From: JACVRN01 sp035276685
Lineage (GTDB): Bacteria; Acidobacteriota; Blastocatellia; Pyrinomonadales; Pyrinomonadaceae
Assembly: GCA_035276685.1 (NCBI GenBank)
Contig: DATELK010000190.1
Coordinates: forward strand, 1 to 64,000
Length of the DNA: 64,000 nucleotides
Reading direction: 5' to 3'
A program made the position numbers and the translations under genes. The notes under the pieces were generated by a model. It worked only from the letters and a program-made list of their open reading frames with translations, did not search any database and was not told where the DNA came from. Shown in pieces: positions 25,367 to 36,104 of this stretch (position 1 is its first letter; each line of letters begins with the position of its first letter).

Positions 25367-26511
25367 CTCTTCGCGCCGAAGCCCGCGATGATGCCCCAGG
25401 TCGTGAGCGCGCTCATCACCGTCGTCCAGTAGCCGAACTTCTGGTAGTAATAGACGGCGCAGCTTTCCTGCGTCTTGTAGTTCAGATGCCCGTTGATTGT
25501 AGGGTCTGAGAGATTACGCACGCAGGCCCACTTCGGCGGCCGCTTCATCTCGCTGCACACGAGGCCCAACACGGCATCGTCCATCTCCACTGCCATCCCC
25601 AGCTTGTCCAGGTTGTTCGAGCTTGTCCCGAACTCAAAGATGTCCGTCGTCAGGATTGGATGAAACTCCGGGATGCCGTCCTCGCCGTCGAAGTGAATCT
25701 TGGTCGGATATTTGTCGGGCGAGCAGGCGCACTTGGAGTTCGGCGGTGTGCCCTTAGGCTCCACCTTTCCCGTCAAACGGTTCGCATAGCTCTGCATTAG
25801 CTTGCCCGCCTGAGCCATGTTCTTCTTCGAGATGTCCCAGTCGGACTTGAAGGTCTTGTTATTGAAGGGCGCGCTCTTGAAATCCTTGAAGCAGGTGAAG
25901 CGCGCGGCGCGGCTCACCACTACATCGCCCAGACTCATGTCGCAGTAGACGCCGCCGCTCGTGCCCGTTGTCAAAAAGAGCTTCGGTCGCGCGTCACCAA
26001 TCATCTGCGCCAGCATGTCTTTAATCGGAAGAGACATCTGGCCGTTCGGCATCTTCTTGGCGTCCTCGTGCATGTGAAGCTCCGTCTTGTAGACCAGCAC
26101 CTTCACCTTGTTTATCTCTATGACGAAGTAGCTGCCCAGCCGCTTCGACTCCCTGGAAGGCCCGCGCGGGCCTATGAGCGGCAGGAAGTGCTTCTCGAAA
26201 TTCTTTGCATACGGATACCATGTCGTTCTGTCGTATCCGGGCGTCAACACGTCTGCCATGGCCTGCGATTCGGCGGCCGTGTCCATCATGGCTATCACGT
26301 CCACCTTCGGCAGCGAGTCGTTAGGACTCGGCACAGGCTTCATCGGCTGCGGGACGGGCTGCAAGCCTTTGGGGAACGGAATGTCTTTGACCCGCGCCCC
26401 CATGATGGCCGCGCTCTTGGCCATCGTCGCCGCTTCGTCGCCGTACTTGAGGCCGGACGCCATCTCCGACCTGCGCTTCAGTACTTCAGGGCTGTACGTG
26501 TTGAATTCCAT
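25363..26511 (-). CDS. Nucleoside phosphorylase-superfamily protein of unknown role
   Basis: 382 residues; strong ribosome site (AGGAGACC) before the ATG. The core resembles the PNP/UDP/MTA-nucleosidase fold: LFLTTGTSGGVYCDMSLGDVVVSRAARF, then GMAVEMDDAVLGLVCSEM and ACVRNLSDPTI near the C-terminus. The first 70 residues are Pro/Met-rich and not part of the fold, and a CACSP insert (about 255) is unusual. Lengths of 230-290 are usual, so this is an extended member. It has no operon partner; stop overlaps the convergent AraC gene. Substrate not predictable. Confidence 0.7.
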   Translation of the reverse strand: MEFNTYSPEVLKRRSEMASGLKYGDEAATMAKSAAIMGARVKDIPFPKGLQPVPQPMKPVPSPNDSLPKVDVIAMMDTAAESQAMADVLTPGYDRTTWYPYAKNFEKHFLPLIGPRGPSRESKRLGSYFVIEINKVKVLVYKTELHMHEDAKKMPNGQMSLPIKDMLAQMIGDARPKLFLTTGTSGGVYCDMSLGDVVVSRAARFTCFKDFKSAPFNNKTFKSDWDISKKNMAQAGKLMQSYANRLTGKVEPKGTPPNSKCACSPDKYPTKIHFDGEDGIPEFHPILTTDIFEFGTSSNNLDKLGMAVEMDDAVLGLVCSEMKRPPKWACVRNLSDPTINGHLNYKTQESCAVYYYQKFGYWTTVMSALTTWGIIAGFGAKS

Positions 26512-27059
26512 ATTAAGGTCTCCTGTTCGCCTCTCTCTCTGTGTGCCGGTTGAATTTTTTTGAAGCCTAAAGTGACGGTATGAATTCTAAAGCCTGAATA
26601 ACGGGCGAGACTCTAACACACAGTCCGATACGCGACAATGATTTTTGCGCGCAGCGAGTGGTTAGGGCTTAACAACCGCCCCCAAGTCTGCTACTCTACG
26701 CGCATCTTCGTTAGCGTTCAGGCAAGGGCGCAGAAGCCTTTGCCATTTGTCCCAGACACCTCATAAGACAGTTAGCTGCATCCCGGCCAGTGAGTGAGAC
26801 TCTTGAATCATTCGTCGGCCGGCGTCAAACGGGAGCACTGTGAAGGTCGCACACCTGAGCCTGCGGTTCTTGTGCGCGACTGCCTGACAGGACAAATATT
26901 TGCGACGTAACTGTACGTTGCATAACAAAGTAATGCTAAGCGAATTCTCAATCGGCCAAAGCCGACGGTGTCCTTCGAGCTACTAAACGAGACCCACATC
27001 TTTGGAAACACCGAGCGACCTTTTGACTTAGCTCTACCTACAACTCACGGAGAAAAAAT
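26512..27059. other. Intergenic, 548 bp, no convincing gene
   Basis: Divergent promoter region for the phosphorylase-like gene (leftward) and the M36 peptidase (rightward). Base composition is less GC-rich near 26880-27059. A minus-strand reading frame at 26808-27011 has no ribosome site or recognisable domain and was not called. The segment ACTGTACGTTGCATAAC near 26911 is close to the repeated TGTACGTAAC motif seen at 62810. Confidence 0.6.
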
Positions 27060-29816
27060 ATGTCTAAGAGATTATTGGTAGGTTTACTGGGCGTTGCTCT
27101 GGCAATCGCCTCGCTGTTTCCCGTCACACGGTCGAGCGCTGAGCGGGCGTCTCAACCGAGAACTGTTACCCCTAACCCCTTGCAGACCGGGCGTGCGACT
27201 CTTCCCAATTACGACATTCGTCTGGCCGGACGAACGGAGTTCGTGGACGCTGACCTTAACTCGGCCGCCGACGCGCAAAGAGCGGCGCAGAGCGGCGACG
27301 CGGCGCGACAGGCGCGAGCCTCTGCGGTCGAGAATTTCCGCGCAGGCCTTCGCCCCGAGCACGCCAAAAACCTGCGCGCCCAGGTTAATGAAGCCGGGGC
27401 GATGAAAAATTTCTTCATCGACGGAGCGCCGCTTACCGAGCCGCAGTCGGACGCTCCGGACAACATAGCGCGCCGCTTCCTTAAAGAGCGCGCTCAGGTC
27501 TTCGCCCTCTCGAATGCGGGCGTGGACAACCTGAAACTTGAAAAGGAAGATAACGACCGGGGCACCACCTTCCTTGACTATGCTCAGACCGTGGACGGCA
27601 TTAAGGTATTCGAAGGCAACGTCAAGGTTGTAGTCAACAATCAGGGCGAAGTCATGAACGTGCGCGAAGGCTTCCTCATCAACGGGCAGAAAGCGAAGCT
27701 CAATCCTTCTCTGGATGAACAAGAAGGCATAGCCAAAGCTTTTGAGCACGCCGGAAGAAGCGTCATGGCTTCCTTCGTAGAGACGGGCGCTCGCTCATCC
27801 GAAAGCGAGTTCTCAAGATTCGCCAACCCCATAGACCTAGGCTATGAAGAGGTGCTCTCGCAGCTCAACATTGTGCGCGTAGGCAACAAAGCTCGTCTTG
27901 CGTGGCACGTCTACGCGGAGGTCGGCCCCAACGAGTGGTACGAGATGCTGGTGGACGCTCATACGGGCGAGCTGCTGCTGCGTTATAACCTATACGTGTT
28001 TGAGGCGCAGGGCACTGTCTACACGGAAGCTCCTGATAAGGGAGCGCGCGTGCTGGTCTCCTTCGTGGGAGACACTACGATTAACACGGCTGCTGGCTGG
28101 ATGGGCACTTCTACTGTGACGACCGGCAACAACGTCGAAGCGTATCTTGACACGAACGCGGACAACGCGCCGGACGCCAACAACACGACGGGGCTCTCGA
28201 ACGGCCACGCCTTCTCGTCTACGCAGAACTTTACCTTCCCCTTCTCGACCACCGTCGACCCGCGCACGCAACAGGCGGCGGTCGTGACGAATCTCTTCTA
28301 TTACAACAACATCATGCACGACTTCTCCTACAACCTGGGCTTTACGGAGACGGCGCTCAACTTCCAGACCAACAACTTCGGTCGCGGCGGCACGGGCAAC
28401 GACTCCGTGAGAGCCGAAGCGCAGGACGGCTCCGGCACGAACAACGCGAACTTCGCCACGCCGCCCGACGGCCAGCGCCCGCGCATGCAGCAATACCTTT
28501 TCACCTCGCCCAATCCTGACCGCGACAGCTCCGTAGACGGCGACGTGGTCTTTCACGAGTACGGGCACGGCATCTCGAATCGCCTGATAGGCAACGGCAG
28601 CACCGCTCTACAGGGCACGCAAAGCGGCGCGATGGGCGAAGGTTGGTCAGACTACTGGGCCATCACCATCAACGGCGACGGGATGGTGGGCGAGTATGCC
28701 ACGGGCAACACGACGGCTGGCATACGCCGCGCCGCCTATACAGTCCCTGCTAACGCTATACACGACTCTTATGCTGACGTAGGCAATCAGGGCTTCGCAG
28801 TTCACAACGACGGCGAAATCTGGGCGGCGACTCTGTGGGACTTGCGCGCACAGCTCGGGGCAACCATCACGGACAGGATAGTCCTGAACGGCATGAAGTT
28901 CACGCCGACCAGGCCATCCTTCCTTAATGCGCGCGACGGCATTCTGCAAGCAGACCAGAACCTGAACGGCGGGGCCAACCGCTGCACCATCTGGACTGTC
29001 TTCGCGCGTCACGGCATGGGCGTCTCGGCCGTAGGCAACGACGGGACGACGCACGTTGCCGCGACGGACTTGCCGTCTGACTGCGGCGGCACCTGCACCT
29101 ACTCCATCAGCCCTTCGAGCGCCAGCTTCGCAGCGGCGGGCGGCTCAGGAAGCGTCAGCGTCACAGCCGGAGCGGGCTGCAACTGGACAGCCCTGAGCAA
29201 CGCTACTTTCATCACCGTCACGGGCGGCGCAAGCGGCACGGGCAGCGGCACCGTCTCTTACTCCGTAGCCAGCAACGGCGGCACCACCTCGCGCACAGGC
29301 ACTATGACCATCGCGGGACAGACCTTCACAGTGACGCAGGCAGGCACAGGCGGCGGAGGCACGGAGTTGATTATTAACCCGGGCTTCGAGACGGGCACAA
29401 CGCCGTGGGTAATCAGTAGCCAGGTCACGCGCAGCACGGGCGCTTATCCGCATGGCGGCGTGGCCTACATGATTATCAACGGAGTCGACAGCACGAGCGG
29501 CACACTCTACCAGACGGTCACGATTCCGAGCGGCGGGGCCAGCCTCAACTTCTGGTTGAATATCACCACGAGCGAAGCGGCGGGCGCATCCGTCTTTGAC
29601 CGCCTCTTCATAGAAGTGCGTAACACTTCGGGCACGCTGCTGGGGACGCTCGCGACCTTCAGCAATCAGAACAGCGGCACGGCAGGCGTCTACGTACTGA
29701 GGGGGCCGTATAACCTTAGCAGTTGGGCAGGACAGACTGTGCGGATTCAGTTCCGAGGCACGAATGATATTACTCTGCCGACGTCATTCCGCGTGGATGA
29801 TGTCTCGGTCAAGTAA
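27060..29816 (+). CDS. Secreted M36 (fungalysin-type) metallopeptidase with BACON domain
   Basis: 918 residues, GGAG ribosome site, signal peptide about 1-28. An FTP-type propeptide (about 90-300: FLKERAQVFALSNAGVDNLK, TTFLDYAQTVDGIKVFEGNV) precedes the M36 catalytic domain. The zinc site is VVFHEYGHGISNRLIG (about 500), with downstream GAMGEGWSDYWAI giving the third ligand. A BACON-like domain (about 678-770: CTYSISPSSASFAAAGGSGS, CNWTALSNATFITV) follows, then a beta-sandwich (NPGFETGTTPW ... FRVDDVSV) of the kind that binds glycans. An extracellular protease that probably attaches to polysaccharide. Confidence 0.93.
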   Translation: MSKRLLVGLLGVALAIASLFPVTRSSAERASQPRTVTPNPLQTGRATLPNYDIRLAGRTEFVDADLNSAADAQRAAQSGDAARQARASAVENFRAGLRPEHAKNLRAQVNEAGAMKNFFIDGAPLTEPQSDAPDNIARRFLKERAQVFALSNAGVDNLKLEKEDNDRGTTFLDYAQTVDGIKVFEGNVKVVVNNQGEVMNVREGFLINGQKAKLNPSLDEQEGIAKAFEHAGRSVMASFVETGARSSESEFSRFANPIDLGYEEVLSQLNIVRVGNKARLAWHVYAEVGPNEWYEMLVDAHTGELLLRYNLYVFEAQGTVYTEAPDKGARVLVSFVGDTTINTAAGWMGTSTVTTGNNVEAYLDTNADNAPDANNTTGLSNGHAFSSTQNFTFPFSTTVDPRTQQAAVVTNLFYYNNIMHDFSYNLGFTETALNFQTNNFGRGGTGNDSVRAEAQDGSGTNNANFATPPDGQRPRMQQYLFTSPNPDRDSSVDGDVVFHEYGHGISNRLIGNGSTALQGTQSGAMGEGWSDYWAITINGDGMVGEYATGNTTAGIRRAAYTVPANAIHDSYADVGNQGFAVHNDGEIWAATLWDLRAQLGATITDRIVLNGMKFTPTRPSFLNARDGILQADQNLNGGANRCTIWTVFARHGMGVSAVGNDGTTHVAATDLPSDCGGTCTYSISPSSASFAAAGGSGSVSVTAGAGCNWTALSNATFITVTGGASGTGSGTVSYSVASNGGTTSRTGTMTIAGQTFTVTQAGTGGGGTELIINPGFETGTTPWVISSQVTRSTGAYPHGGVAYMIINGVDSTSGTLYQTVTIPSGGASLNFWLNITTSEAAGASVFDRLFIEVRNTSGTLLGTLATFSNQNSGTAGVYVLRGPYNLSSWAGQTVRIQFRGTNDITLPTSFRVDDVSVK

Positions 29817-29840
29817 GCCTGACTGCCAGGCATGACTAGC

Positions 29841-29879
29841 ATGAGCATGGCCCATTCGATTTGAAAGGGCCATGCTCAT
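29841..29879. terminator. Hairpin, probable terminator after the M36 peptidase
   Basis: A perfect 13-bp stem (ATGAGCATGGCCC at 29841, complement at 29867) with a 13-nt loop, followed by ATTATTTAT. It lies between convergent genes and may serve both. Confidence 0.7.
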
Positions 29880-29940
29880 TATTTATGTCTGCCTTGTCCA
29901 GGCAAATGGGTTGTTATGCCCGCGAACGCGAAAGAGCATT

Positions 29941-30660
29941 CTAACCTCGTTGCGGCAACGTGCCTTGAACGCCTATGTAATAGTTGAATTTCGACGGCGC
30001 GACGGCGCTCAGGTTCGGCACGGCGAAGGTCTGCTTTCCGTCTCCGCCGAAGGTGTTCCCAATCAAGTTGAAGAGCGCTGTGTTTTGAGCTATCTGCAAT
30101 AGCTGGCCGTTACAGAGCAATAGGCCCTGAATAGGCGGCGCTTCATAAGGCACCAGCAGAAGCTCGCCGAGGAGCATGTCCGGCATTCGACCGCCCGGGT
30201 AGTTGCCCTTCACATCCATCACGTAGCTACAATGAGCAGGGGCTTTACCTCGCAGGTCAGGCAGGTTGAAATTATTCTTGCCGTCGCCGCCGAACCTGTT
30301 GCCCATGAGCGATTCGAGAGCCACGTATTGGCCCGTTGAGAGCGACTGGCCCGTGCATTCGAGCATACCGCCCGTGTTAAGAGAGAATGCGGCGATTATG
30401 GTCTGGCCCAGCAGCAGCTGATAGACATCAGGCATGTAATCTCCAAACAGTGCGATGCAGTATTGACAGTTCTTCGGGGCAATAGCCCGCAGGTCTGGCA
30501 CCGCAAAGGTGTTCTCGCCGTCGCCGCCAAAGGTGTTCTTCAAACGATTGAAGAGCATCTCATTTTCGGAAATCGGGAGCACACTCCCATCGCAAAAGAC
30601 CCAGCCATAGGGCGGGAAGTCAAATGAGAAGAGCGAAATCTGTCCTACAAATGGGGGCAT
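29941..30660 (-). CDS. Triple phage-tail-collar-domain protein
   Basis: 239 residues, strong ribosome site (AGGAGG). Three tandem tail-collar (PF07484-type) units: GWVFCDGSVLPISENEMLF...FGGDGENTFAVPDLR, GMLECTGQSLSTGQYVALE...FGGDGKNNFNLPDLR and GLLLCNGQLLQIAQNTALF...FGGDGKQTFAVPNLS. Each carries one conserved Cys and FGGDG. Related proteins occur both in phage tail fibres and as chromosomal microcystin-dependent-like proteins in non-phage settings; no other phage genes are nearby, so the chromosomal type is more likely. No signal peptide. Confidence 0.85.
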   Translation of the reverse strand: MPPFVGQISLFSFDFPPYGWVFCDGSVLPISENEMLFNRLKNTFGGDGENTFAVPDLRAIAPKNCQYCIALFGDYMPDVYQLLLGQTIIAAFSLNTGGMLECTGQSLSTGQYVALESLMGNRFGGDGKNNFNLPDLRGKAPAHCSYVMDVKGNYPGGRMPDMLLGELLLVPYEAPPIQGLLLCNGQLLQIAQNTALFNLIGNTFGGDGKQTFAVPNLSAVAPSKFNYYIGVQGTLPQRG

Positions 30661-30834
30661 AACTTTTCCTCCTGCTCAGAGCCCTCAATGATGAATGAGG
30701 GGATTGAAAGATTCGATAGTCGGGAACCGCGCCTGAATTGAACGGACGAAAATACTCAGGGAGCAGTCTTTTATCTCTATTCGCTGTAAAACTCAATAGA
30801 AAAGAGCGCCGGGCCCGTTATTTTACAGACCGCC

Positions 30835-31497
30835 TTATAGCTGCCACATCCCTCTGCGGAACGCATCCCTCCGCTCAAAGACTCGAAGGAAATCTTCTAC
30901 TAGAGAAGGGTCAAGCTCGCGCCCGGCCATCCTTCTTAACGCGCTGGCCGACTCCTCTTTACTGAGCGTAGGCTTGTACGTGCGTCTGGCGCGAAGAGAG
31001 GTGTAGACATCCGAGATGGCTACGATGCGCGCTTCGAGGGGTATTGACTGGCCCGACAGCCCGTCCGGGTATCCCATCCCATTCCAGTATTCGTGATGGT
31101 GGAGCGTTACGCTATGAATGAGAGTCGTGACTGCCGGGAGCTTTGATACGGCCAGCGCCCCGTAGACCGGGTGCAAAGACATTATCTTTCGCTCTTCTTC
31201 ATCCAGCATGTCGGGCTTGAGCAGAATCTCGGGCGCTATGAAATACTTCCCAACGTCATGCATGTAGGCGGCGAACTCAATCTCATCCAGCCAGCCGTGA
31301 TAGTGGCCGTCCCCGAATAAATAGGAGGCAAAGCGGCGCGCGAGTCTGGCCGTAGCATGAGCGTGAGGTTGAAAGTGGGCGAATATTAACGGCTCGTGGG
31401 CCCGTCCCACATCCTTCAGCGCGTGCTGAATCTCAGACCATATTCTTCGATTGAAGTGGCCTTCGGAGCGAGGAGTATTGGGCAAGGAGCGCGACAT
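30835..31497 (-). CDS. HD-GYP domain phosphodiesterase-like protein
   Basis: 220 residues from the ATG at 31497 (AAGGAGATG upstream); an earlier in-frame start at 31533 would add 12 residues. HD-GYP signature: YMHDVGKYFIAPEILLKP, and HHHEYWNGMGYPDGLSGQSI (HHE...GxGYPxGL). The family degrades cyclic di-GMP. No receiver or PAS domain is attached, so regulation is not evident. It may be an orphan output enzyme. Divergent from the inositol phosphate synthase gene. Confidence 0.9.
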   Translation of the reverse strand: MSRSLPNTPRSEGHFNRRIWSEIQHALKDVGRAHEPLIFAHFQPHAHATARLARRFASYLFGDGHYHGWLDEIEFAAYMHDVGKYFIAPEILLKPDMLDEEERKIMSLHPVYGALAVSKLPAVTTLIHSVTLHHHEYWNGMGYPDGLSGQSIPLEARIVAISDVYTSLRARRTYKPTLSKEESASALRRMAGRELDPSLVEDFLRVFERRDAFRRGMWQL

Positions 31498-31800
31498 AAC
31501 GACATCTCCTTTCCTGTTCATTGAATTAAACAACTGAACGTTGGAGACGCCTGTGAGCTACTCCTCTACCGCACTAGGGGGGTTGCGGCACAAGCGTGTT
31601 TATCGGAACGTCGCACATCTTAGCTTCACCTGCCGGAGCTAAGGCGATACTTTGATGATGATTAGGTTGCAGTATTGTTATGGGCCTGTCATCCGTCAAA
31701 TTAGCAAGCGAGCGACGATTTAGCGCAAGATTTGCTGAGAACACGCCGGAGCGCGCGTAGTATCATGAGCCAGATTAAATCTCTGGAGGAGTTAGAAACT

Positions 31801-33120
<1,320 letters not shown>

Positions 33121-33155
33121 GCGAGCACGGAAACTATCGTCCTCAACCTTGACGA

Positions 33156-33196
33156 AAGGCACGCTTCCGAACACTTTGGGAAGCGTGCCTTTTTTA
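33156..33196 (+). terminator. Rho-independent terminator after inositol-3-phosphate synthase
   Basis: Stem AAGGCACGCTTCC (33156-33168) pairs with GGAAGCGTGCCTT (33179-33191), then a run of T's. A textbook intrinsic terminator 36 bp after the stop. Confidence 0.9.
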
Positions 33197-33655
33197 GCTC
33201 ACAACACTTCCCTTTTCCTACGCTCCCTTTTGGCATACTGACAGACGAATAGGTGTAAAATCGGCTGCGATAGAACATTATTTGTCAGTCTTTTGATGAC
33301 GCTATTTGTCACCGAAGCGGTTACACAAGGCGGCTCGAAATAATTTCCGGGCTCGACCCTCTCGAATATTTTGTGGTGACATTTTAGGCCGAGTCGTATA
33401 TATAGCGTCTGGCAGTTCTAAAGGGCATGGGGAGCGGTTGGCCCAAAGGTAAACGCGCTACCCTTGCGAGGCATCTATTAACTGTACGGTTCGTTCTTTG
33501 CATGAAGGCTTGTGTGGGAGGCGAGCTTGATGCTCGCTGCGCCGCCGGGGAGACATAAAGGTTGATGTAACCTGACAACCGCAGTCGGCGTATAAAGCCT
33601 ATAGCAGACGGCGATGGTGCCGCTGCTTCGGTTCATGTAAAGGAGGACTGGATTA
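33197..33655. other. Intergenic, 459 bp, no gene seen
   Basis: No convincing ORF. The end has a perfect AAGGAGGA ribosome site for the downstream AAA+ gene. A long 5' leader is possible; no strong hairpin or riboswitch-like motif was recognised. Confidence 0.6.
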
Positions 33656-34861
33656 ATGCTTGCACAGATGGAAAAACGGAAAGAGAAAATGGAAACGGTC
33701 TTCCTTGATCCAGATCAAAAAAGCCCTCGCGCTCAGGAGTTCGAGGAGAAGCTGGCCGCGCGCATAGTGGGACAGGAGCGCGCAGTGCGCCGCATGAGCG
33801 GCCTTTACCAGATATTCCTGGCGGGCATGAACCCGCTCAACCGCCCCATCGGCACCATGCTCTTTTTAGGGCCGACGGGTTCCGGCAAGACACGCGTCAT
33901 AGAGGCGGCGGCCGAAGTGCTGTTTGGCGACCCGAACGCGGTGATTAAAATTGACTGCGCGGAGTTTCAGCACTCGCACGAGATAGCCAAGCTTATAGGC
34001 TCGCCTCCGGGCTACCTTGGACACAGAGAGACTTCTCCTATGCTGACGCAGGAGAACCTTGACCGCTATCACACGGAGGAGACGAAGCTCTCGCTCGTGC
34101 TCTTTGACGAGATAGAGAAGGCTTCGGACTCTCTGTGGCAGTTGCTCCTCGGCATCCTTGATAAAGCGACGCTGACTCTGGGCGACAACCGCCGCGTCGA
34201 TTTCTCCAAGACGATGGTCATCATGACCTCTAACCTTGGCGCTCGTGAAATGAGCGAGATGATATCGGGCGGGATTGGATTCGCTCCCGGCAAGGGCGCG
34301 AAGAACCCGAACGACACAGAGATAGACCAGAAGATTTATCGCACTGCTCTGGAAGCGGCGAGGCGTAAATTCAGCCCCGAGTTTATGAACCGCATAGACA
34401 AGGTGGTTGTCTTCCGCTCGCTCAAGGAGCATCACCTGCGCCAGATTCTGGACCTTGAGCTTCAGGCCGTGCAGGATCGCATAATGGCTTCGGCGGGCAC
34501 CAAGTTCGTCTTCAGATGCACGGACGCCGCCAAGGACATGCTGCTTCGTGAAGGCATAGATTTGAAGTACGGCGCTCGTCACCTGAAGCGCGCCATAGAG
34601 CGCTTCCTCGTCTACCCGCTCTCCAACCTCGTGGCCACGGAGCAGGTGGGCCTGGGCGACCTAGTCAATGTGGACCTGAGTTCGGACACGGGCAAGCTCA
34701 TCTTCTCGAAGCGTTCGGGCGGCGCGTTGATTCAGGAGCCGTCGGATGCGGAAGAAGGCCCCGAAGAGGTAGAGAAGAAATCGGGCGGCGTAGGCATGCC
34801 CATCCCGCAGACCAAAGTGGCACGCAAGAGCCAGGGACGCGGCGAAAAGAGCGAAAGCTGA
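33656..34861 (+). CDS. Stand-alone Clp/Hsp100 D2-type AAA+ ATPase
   Basis: 401 residues. One AAA+ module of ClpA/B/C D2 type: Walker A GPTGSGKTR (about 72), pore loop GSPPGYLG, Walker B LVLFDEIEKA (about 149), SNLGAREMSE, arginine finger region FSPEFMNRIDKVVVF, and the Clp C-terminal small domain (about 275-360). There is no N-domain or D1 module. A tripeptide IGF (about 206) sits where ClpP-binding loops occur in ClpA/C. A Ser/Gly/Glu/Lys tail ends the protein. Probably an unfoldase or chaperone; partner unknown. Confidence 0.88.
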   Translation: MLAQMEKRKEKMETVFLDPDQKSPRAQEFEEKLAARIVGQERAVRRMSGLYQIFLAGMNPLNRPIGTMLFLGPTGSGKTRVIEAAAEVLFGDPNAVIKIDCAEFQHSHEIAKLIGSPPGYLGHRETSPMLTQENLDRYHTEETKLSLVLFDEIEKASDSLWQLLLGILDKATLTLGDNRRVDFSKTMVIMTSNLGAREMSEMISGGIGFAPGKGAKNPNDTEIDQKIYRTALEAARRKFSPEFMNRIDKVVVFRSLKEHHLRQILDLELQAVQDRIMASAGTKFVFRCTDAAKDMLLREGIDLKYGARHLKRAIERFLVYPLSNLVATEQVGLGDLVNVDLSSDTGKLIFSKRSGGALIQEPSDAEEGPEEVEKKSGGVGMPIPQTKVARKSQGRGEKSES

Positions 34862-34888
34862 TTCAAGCCGTAAGAATAGAATCTAAAA

Positions 34889-34926
34889 AGCGCCGGAGAG
34901 TTCTCAATTCTCCGGCGCTCTTTTTT
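34889..34926 (+). terminator. Rho-independent terminator after AAA+ gene
   Basis: Stem AGCGCCGGAGA (34889-34899) / TCTCCGGCGCT (34909-34919), then CTTTTTTG. Confidence 0.93.
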
Positions 34927-34947
34927 GTGTAGCTCATCAGCAGCCGC

Positions 34948-35835
34948 TTATAGCGGACGAGTCGCTTCGGCCGGGGCGATTTTCATCAGCGCTTCGTAAG
35001 CTATGCGCGAAAGGTACGGGTCGTTTGCGGCAAGCGCTGTTTTGAGCGCAGGCACGGCTGAAGCGTCGCCTATAAGGCCGAGCGAGCGTGCGGCCTCTCG
35101 CCTGACATCGTCTTCGGCGCGCGGGTCAGAGAGCGTTTCTATGAGCGCGGGCACGGCGGCGCGGCTCTTAATCTGCCCGAGCGAGCGTGCGGCAGCGCGT
35201 CTTACAAATTCGTTCTCTGCCCTTTGCCCGCGAGTGATGCGGCTGAAAAGCCCCGACGAACGAATACGCGCGGAGAGTCTTCCGGCTAAGGGGATGACGG
35301 CCGACTCGTCGCCTATCTTTCCGAGCGCGACGGCAGCAGCGCCGCGCACGCTCTCCATCTTGTCGCGCTCAAGCGCCCCGACCAGAGGCTGAACGGCATA
35401 CAGGCTGCGCGTCTCGCCAAGCGCGTAGGCCGTCTCCTGCCGCACGAACTCCTCTTTGTCCTTGAGAAGTGGTATAAGCGCGCGTGCGGCTTCATCCGGC
35501 GGCATGGAAAGAACTGCGCGAGCGGCTGTTGCACGTACAATCGGCTCGCTATCAAGCAGTGCCTCTGTGGCTGCTCGCGAAGCATCGGGCCGTGCCATCC
35601 AGCCGAGCCGCATGACCGCATCACGCCTCTCTTCCGTATCGGAGGAAGAGAGACGCCTGCGCTCTTTTTCAATCTGAAGCTGTGTCGGATTAAGCGACGT
35701 GGAGGTGGCTTGCGCTAAAGCAGGGGAAGCGAAACCGAGCGCGTAGAAAATAAGCGCGGCCACGCACGCCAATAGAGTAGGCGTGCGCGCCGCACGAATC
35801 GAAACAGGGTTAAGAGCGCTTTCCTGATTGCTCAT
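34948..35835 (-). CDS. HEAT-repeat protein with signal sequence
   Basis: 295 residues. N-terminal signal or anchor (about 18-42, ending SPALAQ). The rest is a series of PBS-lyase/HEAT-type repeats of about 31 residues: AVMRLGWMARPDASRAATEA, VRQETAYALGETRSLYAVQP, VRGAAAVALGKIGDESAVIP, VRREAARSLGLIGDASAVPA and so on. A scaffold for protein binding on the outer side of the membrane. Sits 5 bp after a small upstream gene. Confidence 0.88.
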   Translation of the reverse strand: MSNQESALNPVSIRAARTPTLLACVAALIFYALGFASPALAQATSTSLNPTQLQIEKERRRLSSSDTEERRDAVMRLGWMARPDASRAATEALLDSEPIVRATAARAVLSMPPDEAARALIPLLKDKEEFVRQETAYALGETRSLYAVQPLVGALERDKMESVRGAAAVALGKIGDESAVIPLAGRLSARIRSSGLFSRITRGQRAENEFVRRAAARSLGQIKSRAAVPALIETLSDPRAEDDVRREAARSLGLIGDASAVPALKTALAANDPYLSRIAYEALMKIAPAEATRPL

Positions 35836-35840
35836 TCAAC

Positions 35841-36104
35841 TCAGAGGCGAGTCCAGTTGGCTGCCGCGCGGCGCTCTGCGCGACGGCGCACGGCTTCCCA
35901 CTCGTAAGCCTGCCTGGCCCTTTTATTCTCGTGCGCGTCCGCGAGCGAGGAGACAAGGTCGTCCTCCCACACGCCGTCCGTGACGGTGGCGCGACGCATG
36001 GTTTCCATGATTGAAATGTAATCCAGCACCTCTCTGACTTCCGCGTCGTTGAGAGCGTCAAGTTTCAAGGCGAGCAGTTGGCGTTCGGTTGCGCGCTTGG
36101 CCAT
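35841..36104 (-). CDS. Small charged protein, unknown
   Basis: 87 residues; AAGGAG ribosome site; almost adjoining the HEAT gene, so co-transcribed. Mostly helical and rich in Arg/Ala/Glu, with no Cys or TM segment. The LDALNDAEVREVLDYISIME segment looks like a short conserved helix pair. Not recognised. Confidence 0.62.
   Translation of the reverse strand: MAKRATERQLLALKLDALNDAEVREVLDYISIMETMRRATVTDGVWEDDLVSSLADAHENKRARQAYEWEAVRRRAERRAAANWTRL

Noticed and set aside
29941..30660. Prophage remnant
   Set aside because: Only collar domains; no integrase, terminase, portal or tail genes within the window.
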